From Caulobacter mirabilis (GTDB lineage: Bacteria; Pseudomonadota; Alphaproteobacteria; Caulobacterales; Caulobacteraceae), in NCBI RefSeq assembly GCF_002749615.1, contig NZ_CP024201.1:620001-684000 (forward strand): a DNA stretch of 64,000 nucleotides. Reading direction: 5' to 3'. The notes under the pieces are model-generated. The model was given only the letters and a program-made list of their open reading frames with translations, searched no databases and was not told the DNA's origin. A program made the translations under genes and the position numbers. This document shows positions 35,253 to 42,121 of the stretch, one piece after another (within the stretch, counting starts at the first letter, position 1; each line of letters begins with the position of its first letter).

Positions 35253-36803
35253 CTACGGAATCTGTCCCGTCGCCGCGTCCTCCGCCGCCTGGGCCTTGGC
35301 CGCGAGGGTCCGCAAGGTCTCCTCGTGGCTCTCGCGGGTGATGTTGTAGGCCTTCATGGCGAACAGCGCGACGCCGTACAGCACCACCAGGGCCGGCATG
35401 TAGACCAGGGCCAGGTTGTCGATCGTTGCCTGCGGCACCTGGCCGGGCTTGGCGTTCTGCGGGAAGTTGACGAGGGTCAGCAGCAGGCCGGCGACCATCA
35501 CGCCCACGCCGCTGACGGCTTTCTGCATCAGGCTGGTGAAGGCGAAGATCAGGCCCTCGGACCGGCGGCCGGTGCGCGCCTCGCTGTATTCGACGACGTC
35601 GGCCAGCATCGAGGTGATCAGGATCGCCGCGGTGATGCCCAGCACGCCGCGAATGACGCCGTCCACGAACAGCCAGGGCACGATCTGCGGGACCTGGCTG
35701 CCGGCGATCAGGTCGTCGTTGCCCGGGAACCAGCCCATCAGGCGCAGGATGAAGGGCAGGAAGCCGACCAGCACCGAGGCGGCCAGCAGCAGGGCGCCGG
35801 CGGAGCGCTTGCCCGAACGCTTGCTGAGCATCGGCGCGGCGATCAGCGCCAGGGCCGAGGAGATGAAGTTGTCGAGCAGCAGGACGGCGGTCCACTGGCT
35901 GCTCAGCTCCCAGAAGTAGGTCGTGAAGTAGAAGACCAGCGAGAAGCTGACGCCCTGCGCCACGGCGGCGAACAGCCCGACCAGAGTGATGGCGATGAAG
36001 GGGCGGGTGTTCAGGGTCTGCGTCATCTCGCGGACGGTCTGGGCCAGCGGCTTGTGGGTCTTTTGGGGGGCGGCCTGAGGCATCCAGGGGATGAAGCGAT
36101 GGGTGCCCATCGCCGAGATCATGATCGAGGCGAACATCAGGGCGGCGGCGATGTAGCCGTAGGTCGCGTAGCCGTCCTTGTTCAGCTGGCCGACCGGATA
36201 CTGGGCCGTGGGCTGCAGCAGCACGGCGAACATGAACACCGTCAGCGCCAGCCCGCCCCACCAGGCGAAGAAGTAGCGCCAGCCGAGCAGGGCCGAGCGC
36301 TCGTCGTAGTTGGTGGTCAGCTCGGCCGTCATCGACGAGGACGGGATCTCGTAGAGGGTGATGAAGCTGCGCACCACGACGGTGACCACGACCAGATACC
36401 AGAACAGGCCGGTCGGACCCCAGTCGACGGGCGGGTTCCACAGCAGCAGGAACGACAGCGCCACCGGCAGGGCGGAGGCGTACATGAAGGGATGGCGGCG
36501 GCCCCATTTGCTGCGCCAGTTGTCGGAGATCTCGCCGACGATCGGGTCGATCACGCAGTCGATCAGCATCGCGACCATGATGGCCAGCGACACCTGGGCC
36601 GCGGGCAGGCCGATCACCTGGTTGTAGAAGAGCAGCAGGAAGACCCGGAAGCCGTTGTCCTTGATCCCGAAGGCGATCGAGCCGAACCCGTAGAGGGCCT
36701 TGGTCGGGATGCCGATGCGGGGGCGGGGGCCGAGCGCGGCGGCGGGCTGAGATGACGCAGCGGCAGGCGCGGCGGCGCCTCCAGGGGCGACGGCCTCGGT
36801 CAT
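35253..36803 (-). CDS. GPH-type MFS transporter (MelB-like sugar:cation symporter)
   Basis: A 516-residue protein. An Ala/Pro-rich N-terminal tail (about residues 1-30) leads into a 12-helix MFS core. The first helix region reads YGFGSIAFGIKDNGFRVFLLLFYNQVIG, followed by LIDCVIDPIVGEISDNWRSKWGRRHPFMY (about 80-110), in which the cation-binding aspartate and the GRRHP loop are typical of the glycoside-pentoside-hexuronide family. It is likely an inner-membrane sugar or glycoside symporter; the substrate cannot be told from the sequence. Confidence 0.9.
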   Translation of the reverse strand: MTEAVAPGGAAAPAAASSQPAAALGPRPRIGIPTKALYGFGSIAFGIKDNGFRVFLLLFYNQVIGLPAAQVSLAIMVAMLIDCVIDPIVGEISDNWRSKWGRRHPFMYASALPVALSFLLLWNPPVDWGPTGLFWYLVVVTVVVRSFITLYEIPSSSMTAELTTNYDERSALLGWRYFFAWWGGLALTVFMFAVLLQPTAQYPVGQLNKDGYATYGYIAAALMFASIMISAMGTHRFIPWMPQAAPQKTHKPLAQTVREMTQTLNTRPFIAITLVGLFAAVAQGVSFSLVFYFTTYFWELSSQWTAVLLLDNFISSALALIAAPMLSKRSGKRSAGALLLAASVLVGFLPFILRLMGWFPGNDDLIAGSQVPQIVPWLFVDGVIRGVLGITAAILITSMLADVVEYSEARTGRRSEGLIFAFTSLMQKAVSGVGVMVAGLLLTLVNFPQNAKPGQVPQATIDNLALVYMPALVVLYGVALFAMKAYNITRESHEETLRTLAAKAQAAEDAATGQIP

Positions 36804-36911
36804 ACGGTTTCCTCCACTTCCACCGCGATCTTGAGGCCGCGCACTGTTTTCGAAGTAGAGGTACGGCCGCGAGCGATGTCAACCGCCCGCGGCCGGGGCT
36901 CCGTGATCAGG

Positions 36912-37421
36912 TCAGCAGTCGCCGACCCGTTCGGCGGTCATCTTGGCCTTCATCGGACTGGGCATGCCCGGAATGGCCGGGTCCATGACGACCGAGCTTT
37001 CCATGACGTACCGGCTGTTGAAGTCGCCGGTGACCTTCATCTCGTAGGTGCTCTTGGTCCCGCCGTTGCCGTGGCAGGTGCCCTTGGTGGTGATCATGCC
37101 GGGCGTGCGGGTGACCGTCACGCCGGTGCAGTTGTCGTCCTGGTTCTGGGCCTGCTTCATCCAGTTGTCGCCCCCGACGTCGTCCTTCGTGTAGCAGACC
37201 TCGACCGGCGGCATCTTGGCCGGGACGCCCTCCATCTCGCTGGTGATCTTCCACTTGCCGGCGCGGGGCGCGTTGAGCTGGCCGCCGGCTGCGGGGGCGG
37301 CGGCCGGAGCTGCGGCTTCGGGCGCGGCGGCGGTCTTGCCGGCGTCCTCCTTCTTGGAGCAGGCGGCCAGCGGCAGGCTGGCCGCGGCGGCGAGGCCCAG
37401 GCCGATGAGCAGGGTTCTCAT
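36912..37421 (-). CDS. DUF3617 lipoprotein
   Basis: A 169-residue protein with a lipoprotein signal (MRTLLIGLGLAAAASLPLAAC, C21 in a LAAC lipobox), then an Ala/Pro linker (about 25-50) and a DUF3617 domain (GKWKITSEMEGVPAKMPPVEVCYTK, with two more Cys in DNCTGV and GTCHGNGG). DUF3617 proteins are small periplasmic or lipid-anchored proteins of unknown role, common in Caulobacterales and sphingomonads. Confidence 0.87.
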   Translation of the reverse strand: MRTLLIGLGLAAAASLPLAACSKKEDAGKTAAAPEAAAPAAAPAAGGQLNAPRAGKWKITSEMEGVPAKMPPVEVCYTKDDVGGDNWMKQAQNQDDNCTGVTVTRTPGMITTKGTCHGNGGTKSTYEMKVTGDFNSRYVMESSVVMDPAIPGMPSPMKAKMTAERVGDC

Positions 37422-37547
37422 GCGTCGTTCTCTCCCGTTGTCTGGTCTCCCCCGACCAGGCGGCCAGGGTAGCGACGTTCGATGACGCCCGTCTCACGAA
37501 AAAGAGGGGCGCTTGCGCCGAGACCCGCCGGGGTGTCTCCTCCCGCC

Positions 37548-38189
37548 ATGCCCGTCGAGATCCTGCAGACTTGGATCCTGCCGGCGCTGCTGGGGCTGGG
37601 CCTGGCGGCGGCGACCGGCCTGCGCGCCTTCCTGCCGCTGCTGCTGCTGAGCATCGCCGCCCGCTTCGGCCTGTTCGGGGTCGAGCTGAACGGCCAGACC
37701 GCCTGGCTCGGCTCCAACGCCGCCATCGTCGCCCTGGCCATCGCCACCGCTCTGGAGCTGGCGGCGGACAAGGTCCCCGTCCTCGACCACGCCCTCTCGG
37801 CCGTCGGCACGGTGGTCCGGCCGCTGGCGGCGATCCTGGCCGCCGGCTCGGTGTTCGCGGGGGTCGACCCGATGATCGCCGCGGTCGCCGGCATCGTCAT
37901 CGGCGCGCCGACGGCCCTGGCCTTCCACGCGGCCCAGAGCGGGACCCGCGTCGCCAGCACCGCCACGACGGGCGGCCTGGCCAATCCGCTGGTGTCGTTC
38001 GTCGAGGACGCCCTGGCGTTCGTGACCGTCCTCATCGCCCTGGCCGCGCCGCTGCTGGTGCCGATCGTCCTGATCGCGCTGCTGTGGCTGATCTGGCGGC
38101 TGGTCAAGGCCGTGCGGCGGCGACTGTTCCCGTCGCCGCAACCCGCGTCGAGCGGGCTCGCGAACCCTAGGGACGGGCCGTCCGGCTGA
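37548..38189 (+). CDS. DUF4126 integral membrane protein
   Basis: A 213-residue membrane protein, starting MPVEILQTWILPALLGLG at ATG 37548; the frame is open upstream, but the start chosen gives the family N-terminus with the TGLRAFLPLLLLSIAARFG helix. About five hydrophobic segments are seen, the last (VLIALLWLIWRLV) before a basic tail. Other conserved pieces are ELAADKVPVLDHALSAVGT and GLANPLVSFVEDALAF. The role is unknown. Its last 23 nt overlap the convergent gene at 38167. Confidence 0.86.
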   Translation: MPVEILQTWILPALLGLGLAAATGLRAFLPLLLLSIAARFGLFGVELNGQTAWLGSNAAIVALAIATALELAADKVPVLDHALSAVGTVVRPLAAILAAGSVFAGVDPMIAAVAGIVIGAPTALAFHAAQSGTRVASTATTGGLANPLVSFVEDALAFVTVLIALAAPLLVPIVLIALLWLIWRLVKAVRRRLFPSPQPASSGLANPRDGPSG

Positions 38190-38469
38190 GGATGGCGTCC
38201 AGGGTGCTGGCCCGGCCGGCGCATTCGCCGACCAGCTGCCGCGCCACTTCGCGGGCGCCCACCGGGTAGGCGTCGCCGCCGTCGGCGATCTCCGCCGCCA
38301 GCTGCGTCACCGCCACCAGGGCGTGCTCGAGGGCCATCACATGCTCGCGGGCGATCCCGCGGGCTTCGTTCTGCAGGCGCTTCACACGGTCGCGCAGCGC
38401 TTCGGTCGCCACGGGCGTGAGGGCGGTGGAGGCGTTGTCGGACACGATGGTCAGGTTGGCCGGGCTCAT
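38167..38469 (-). CDS. Small hypothetical protein
   Basis: A 100-residue protein from ATG 38469 (MSPANLTIVSDNASTALTPV), preceded by AAGAGGAAGAGACGTC. It is mostly alpha-helical in appearance, with a coiled-coil-prone centre (EALRDRVKRLQNEARGIARE) and one cysteine. I do not recognise the family. The upstream frame continues but has unlike composition. It overlaps the end of the DUF4126 gene tail to tail. Confidence 0.65.
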   Translation of the reverse strand: MSPANLTIVSDNASTALTPVATEALRDRVKRLQNEARGIAREHVMALEHALVAVTQLAAEIADGGDAYPVGAREVARQLVGECAGRASTLDAILSRTARP

Positions 38470-38665
38470 GACGTCTCTTCCTCTTGGGAGAGGCGCGCGG
38501 GGGGAGAGCGCGCCCCATGCCCATTGAAAAGGATACGCCGCGATTCGCGCCCGGTTCCCTAACGAAGGGCGCCGTAGGCGGAGTTCCGCCGACTGTGGCC
38601 GAAGGGCGACAGGGTATACCCGGACGGGGTTCGCGCAGGGGTGGAACGGTTCGCGCGGCAGGGGC

Positions 38666-38696
38666 GGGGACATGCCCCGGGAGCATGCCCCGGGGC
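38666..38696. repeat. Family A repeat, internally deleted copy
   Basis: GGGGACATGC joins directly to CCCGGGAGCATGCCCC, that is, the outer arms of the 21797 and 35167 elements with the central 45 nt missing. It ends at the stop of the helix-turn-helix gene. Confidence 0.6.
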
Positions 38697-39394
38697 TATT
38701 CGCCCTCATCCCCATCCTCCTCCTCATCCCCGTCGACCGGGCAGGCCGCATACTGCGCCCGCCAGTGCTCGGCCCGCGCCAGATAGCCCGGCGGCACGGG
38801 CCGGCCGGTCAGCAGCAGTCCTGCCAGCTCGCCCGCGACCTGGAAGGTGAACTCGCTGAAGGCGGACTGTCTCGCTTCCGCCGCCTGCGGGTCGTCGTCC
38901 TCTTCCGGACCGGCCATGTCCTCCAGCTTGGCGTCCAGCGCGACCAGCGCCTCGGCGGCGCGGATGTGGCGCAGGGCGGCGTCGGCGTCCCCGGCGATCA
39001 GCCGGCGCGAAGCCTCCGCCGCCGCCATCCGCGCCACGGTCACCGGGTCGCGCCGCACCGGCGGCAGAGCCCGGGCGTGCAGCAGGGCGAGGTCGGCGGG
39101 CGCGTCCTCGATCGTCGCCGCCGCGCCCGCCACAACGGCTGCCGCCGGCGAGGCGTCGGCGTCCGGGGCCGCAAGGCCCGGCGGGCGGTTCAGCCCGTTC
39201 AGGGCGAACGGCGCGGCGGCATGGACCCGCTTGGTCCAGCCCTCGCGCTGGGCCCGCTTGCGCAGCGCCCCGACCGACACCCCGAACCGCGCCGCCGCCG
39301 TCGGCGCCGACAGGCCGGAGAGGTAGGCCGCGCGGATCAGCTCCCAGGTGGCGGGCGAGGCGGTGACATAGGTGGTCTTCGGCTTGGCTCTCAT
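38696..39394 (-). CDS. Helix-turn-helix protein of unknown function
   Basis: A 232-residue protein, starting MRAKPKTTYVTASPATWELI at ATG 39394. An N-terminal HTH (about residues 15-55: AYLSGLSAPTAAARFGVSVG followed by ALRKRAQREGWTKR) resembles the DNA-binding part of phage terminase small subunits and similar proteins. The middle is Ala/Pro-rich, and a helical C-terminal half (about 115-200) ends in an acidic tail (DGDEEEDGDEGE). No other phage gene is nearby, so it is probably a chromosomal regulator rather than a terminase subunit. The function is unknown. Confidence 0.78.
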   Translation of the reverse strand: MRAKPKTTYVTASPATWELIRAAYLSGLSAPTAAARFGVSVGALRKRAQREGWTKRVHAAAPFALNGLNRPPGLAAPDADASPAAAVVAGAAATIEDAPADLALLHARALPPVRRDPVTVARMAAAEASRRLIAGDADAALRHIRAAEALVALDAKLEDMAGPEEDDDPQAAEARQSAFSEFTFQVAGELAGLLLTGRPVPPGYLARAEHWRAQYAACPVDGDEEEDGDEGE

Positions 39395-39616
39395 GGCGGA
39401 GAGTATGCGGCCGGCGGCGAGGGCGGGGAGAGAGCGGCGTCTATCCCCGCCCGCGAAAGGGGCGGAAAGGGGCGCAATGTCCTGCGATGTCGCGAGACTA
39501 TGCGTCTCGGGAGTCCCGTTTCGGAGGCGGGTTTTCCTCGGGGGAGGGGGCGCGGGGACCGATTGATGCCGTGGTCGGCGGTCTCTAGGATCGCCTCGAT
39601 CTCCGGGGAGTGCTTC

Positions 39617-40174
39617 ATGATCGTCACCGCCATCGCCGCCGCGGCTCTGCTCGCGGCCGAGCCCGCCGTCGTGCGCGGCGCGCCGGCCGAACCCCCGCCG
39701 GTCGTCTGGCGGAGCCTGCGCCGGGCCGACGCCGAGGCGCTGCTGCGGGAAGAGGGCGCCAAGGTCGTCGAGATCGGAACGACCGACGAGGGCGGCTGGT
39801 GGATCGACGCCGAAGCGCCGGACAATCTGCCCTTCACCTGGAAAGGCATGCAGTGCGAGGGCGACGGCGAGAATCGCGCCTGCACCGAGCACATGCTGAT
39901 CACCTACATCCCCACCAGCTCGTCGAAGGTCGCCCGCGCGATCGTTGCGGAACGGAACGTCATGTATCCGGCGGACGCCGCCGATAAGGCCGACTATTCG
40001 GTGTGGCGGATGGACTTCACCTATGGCGGCGTCACCCGCGAGCATGTGAGGCACACCTTGAGCGTGACCATCGACCTGTTCTGGAAGGCGCTGGACGTGG
40101 TGCGCGAGCAGGACGAGGGCGGGCCGAGCAAGTCGGGCGCCGCGAAAGGCAAGGGCAAGGGCGAGCGCGGCTGA
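39617..40174 (+). CDS. YbjN domain protein, exported
   Basis: A 185-residue protein from ATG 39617, preceded by GGGGAGTGCTTC. A short hydrophobic N-terminus (MIVTAIAAAALLAAEPAVVRG) suggests a signal peptide. The body follows the YbjN pattern: ADAEALLREEGAKVVEIG, GGWWIDAEAPDNLPFTWKG, two cysteines (MQCEGDGENRACTEHM) and FTYGGVTREHVRHTLSVTIDLFW. YbjN proteins are poorly understood and have been linked to sensory or stress roles. The C-terminal tail is lysine- and glycine-rich. Confidence 0.78.
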   Translation: MIVTAIAAAALLAAEPAVVRGAPAEPPPVVWRSLRRADAEALLREEGAKVVEIGTTDEGGWWIDAEAPDNLPFTWKGMQCEGDGENRACTEHMLITYIPTSSSKVARAIVAERNVMYPADAADKADYSVWRMDFTYGGVTREHVRHTLSVTIDLFWKALDVVREQDEGGPSKSGAAKGKGKGERG

Positions 40175-40184
40175 CGCGCGCTCG

Positions 40185-40994
40185 TCAGGGCGCCAGCAGT
40201 CGGGCCAGGCTCTCGCCGGTGACGCCCAGGTCCGGGCCCCCTCGGGCGAGGCAGTCGTGTGTCAGCGCGGCCCGGCGCGGGACCCCGGCGGCGCGCAGGG
40301 CGGCGTCGATCGGCAGGATCCGCTCCAGCCGCTCATAGCTTTCGGGCTGGGCGTCGAGCAGCGAGGCCCAGCGCCCGTCGGGGAAGGTCACGACATAGGA
40401 GGCGGCCGGCGCCTTGGTGCGGTCGCTGCCGTCGAGGAGCTCGCACGAGGTCTCGACCAGGGCCGCCGCCGACCACGGCCGGCGCTCGATCATGCGGTCG
40501 CCGTCGACCCAGACCACGCTCTCGGGAAAGCCCAGGCCGCCTTGGGGCCGGCCGATCCAGGCCGTCGCCCCCGCCACGACCAGGACCGCGCCCAGGGACG
40601 CGGCGGCGACGACCCGGCGGCTGACCGGCCAGACCAGCGGCTTGCGCCAGTTCCAGCGCGCGCCGCCGAACAGGTCGGGCAGGACCATGACGATGAGGAA
40701 GACCAGGATCATCAGGGGCGTCCAGGACACGTCGGCCTCGCCCCACCAGAGCGGCGCCCGCGCCTGTTCGGCCACGGCCGCGATCCGGCGCTTGTCCGAC
40801 GCGTCGGCCCAGGCCATCAGGACGAGGGCCAGGGCGGCCAGCGCCAGGGTGATCCCCCAGCCGAGGAAGGGCCGGGCCTTCGGGCGCTTCCGCCGCGGGC
40901 GGCGAGGCGCGCGGGGCTTGGCGGTCCTCCCGGCGGGCGCGGCCTGCGCGGGCGTCGCGGGCGGCGTCGCGGATTCAGTCCTAGTCTCCCCCAT
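40185..40994 (-). CDS. Hypothetical membrane protein
   Basis: A 269-residue protein from ATG 40994. The N-terminal 45 residues are cytoplasmic, Ala/Pro- and Arg/Lys-rich (RAPRRPRRKRPKARPF). Three transmembrane segments follow: GWGITLALAALALVLMAW, WTPLMILVFLIVMVLPDLF and VVAAASLGAVLVVAGATAW. The C-terminal 130 residues (about 140-269) should be periplasmic, with Cys pairs in ETSCELLDG and THDCLARG. No family is recognised. It is convergent with the YbjN gene and downstream of the XRE gene. Confidence 0.72.
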   Translation of the reverse strand: MGETRTESATPPATPAQAAPAGRTAKPRAPRRPRRKRPKARPFLGWGITLALAALALVLMAWADASDKRRIAAVAEQARAPLWWGEADVSWTPLMILVFLIVMVLPDLFGGARWNWRKPLVWPVSRRVVAAASLGAVLVVAGATAWIGRPQGGLGFPESVVWVDGDRMIERRPWSAAALVETSCELLDGSDRTKAPAASYVVTFPDGRWASLLDAQPESYERLERILPIDAALRAAGVPRRAALTHDCLARGGPDLGVTGESLARLLAP

Positions 40995-41038
40995 GGTCCA
41001 GCCATGCCCGGCCGCGTGCGGCGGGGCAAGGGGCCGTC

Positions 41039-41494
41039 TCAGCCCGGTCCGCCGCCGCTCCCCGCCGGGTCCCGCCGCGCGGGCGCCGCCGCGTAGGGGG
41101 CCATGGCCCGGACCAGGGCCGACAGCCGGCGGCGCATCCTGTCGGAAGGCAGGGCCAGCCAGGCGTCGGCCAGCTCGGTCCCGCCGGGCGCGGCCAGCAT
41201 CTCGGCCACCCGCCCGCGGCCGGCGGCGCCGGCGACCGCCGCCGCCCCGCGCGGCAGCCCCTCGAAGAAGGCCCCGACGGAGGTCTCCAGCGCCTCGGCC
41301 ATGGCGTGCAGCATCGAGGCGCTGACCCGGTTCTTGCCGCGCTCGTACTTCTGGACCTGCTGGAAGGTGATCCCCAGCCGCCCGGCCAGCGCCGTCTGCG
41401 TCAGGCCCAGCCCTCGCCGGCGGACCCGGATGGCGAGGCCGACGTGGCGGTCGACGGGGTGGGGGCCGCTCAGCCCGGTTGCGGTTCGCGCCAT
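41039..41494 (-). CDS. XRE family transcriptional regulator
   Basis: A 151-residue protein. The N-terminal HTH_3 domain lies at about residues 17-75 (LAIRVRRRGLGLTQTALAGRLGI, then FQQVQKYERGKNRVSASML), with the EALETSVGAFFEGLP end of the domain. The remaining part is Ala/Gly-rich with a helical C-terminus. This is the widespread alphaproteobacterial type of small XRE regulator. Its base composition is like the host chromosome, so it marks the left edge of the low-GC island that begins just upstream of it. Confidence 0.88.
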   Translation of the reverse strand: MARTATGLSGPHPVDRHVGLAIRVRRRGLGLTQTALAGRLGITFQQVQKYERGKNRVSASMLHAMAEALETSVGAFFEGLPRGAAAVAGAAGRGRVAEMLAAPGGTELADAWLALPSDRMRRRLSALVRAMAPYAAAPARRDPAGSGGGPG

Positions 41495-41552
41495 CCTTGC
41501 GTGGTCCCCCCGAAACGCAACGTCCGCTCGCTGGCGGTAAGCTGAAAATGGG

Positions 41553-41580
41553 TATCATCGTCCGTGGACCCATAGTCCAC
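41553..41580 (+). promoter_or_regulatory. C-box operator upstream of the controller gene
   Basis: Right half GACCCATAGTC (41567-41577) matches the C-box half-site GACTYATAGTC at 10 of 11 positions, and the left half TATCATCGTC (41553-41562) matches partly; the connecting CGTG is the same as in classic C-boxes. GTGGAC (41564-41569) and GTCCAC (41575-41580) form a perfect dyad. It lies 22 nt before the GTG start, where controller proteins bind to regulate their own transcription. Confidence 0.68.
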
Positions 41581-41601
41581 ATTCTCGCGAGTCTTGCAAC
41601 C

Positions 41602-41826
41602 GTGGATAAAACGGTTCTCAAGACTCTCGGACGGCGCGTCAGGGAAAAGCGCAAATCTCTTTCCTGGAGCCAGGAAGAGCTGGCGCATCGCGCGGATATC
41701 GACCGCTCGTACATCGGCGGCGTCGAGCGCGGCGTGCGGAACCTGAGCTTCAGCGTGCTCTGCCAGATATGCCGGGCGCTGGAGTGCGACGTGGCCGAGC
41801 TGACGCACGGGATACCGGAGCTGTGA
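41602..41826 (+). CDS. Solitary controller (C) protein, XRE family, restriction-modification type
   Basis: A 74-residue single HTH domain protein. GTG 41602 is chosen because the upstream ATG at 41548 lies before the C-box, and 74 residues is a usual C-protein length. The HTH (LSWSQEELAHRADIDRSYIG) and the following GVERGVRNLSFSVLCQICRAL align well with C.AhdI/C.Esp1396I-type proteins (DRTYISGIERNSRNL in the latter). Such proteins bind C-boxes and time the expression of restriction enzymes. No methylase or endonuclease gene is near, so this one is an orphan beside the protease/ATPase pair, with which it is convergent. Confidence 0.8.
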   Translation: MDKTVLKTLGRRVREKRKSLSWSQEELAHRADIDRSYIGGVERGVRNLSFSVLCQICRALECDVAELTHGIPEL

Positions 41827-41873
41827 CCCTGGACCGTTCGGATGGGCGGTCGCTGGTAGCTTGGAAATCTGAA

Positions 41874-41898
41874 GAGGCCGCGCGTCGTGCGCGGCCTC
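41874..41898 (+). other. 10-bp hairpin after the controller gene
   Basis: GAGGCCGCGC (41874-41883), GTCGT loop, GCGCGGCCTC (41889-41898). No T-run follows. Possibly a transcript end for the controller gene. Confidence 0.55.
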
Positions 41899-41920
41899 GC
41901 GCAAGAGCGGCTGGCGTTTG

Positions 41921-42064
41921 ATGCGTCAGTGGACCGCGCCTGCGGGAGCGGCTTGGAGCAAATCAACCGTAGACATGATGGGTCGCTTGGCCAGCGCGTT
42001 CGAAGTGCCGCTAGCAGAGCTTTTCATAGAGCCGGGGAGGGAGCGGAGCCTCCGGCATCGCTGA
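41921..42064 (+). pseudogene. Remnant of an XRE regulator (C-terminal part of the HTH domain)
   Basis: A 47-codon frame whose centre reads STVDMMGRLASAFEVPLAELF, the typical last two helices of an XRE HTH_3 domain, but the recognition helices before it are absent. The preceding DNA (41848-41870, TCGCTGGTAGCTTGGAAATC) resembles the region before the controller gene (41528-41549, TCGCTGGCGGTAAGCTGAAAAT), as if a second XRE gene with a similar promoter had lost its 5' part. Confidence 0.5.
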
Positions 42065-42121
42065 GAGCTGGTCGACGAGCGAAGGCGGTGCTCCGCTCAT
42101 CGATAGCTCTAGTGGAGAGGG

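Noticed and set aside
38696..39394. Prophage remnant, because the HTH protein resembles terminase small subunits
   Set aside because: No other phage-like gene, att site or composition change is present around it.
41548..41601. ATG 41548 as the start of the controller protein
   Set aside because: It would place the C-box inside the coding region and add 18 residues not seen in C proteins; GTG 41602 fits length and operator position.
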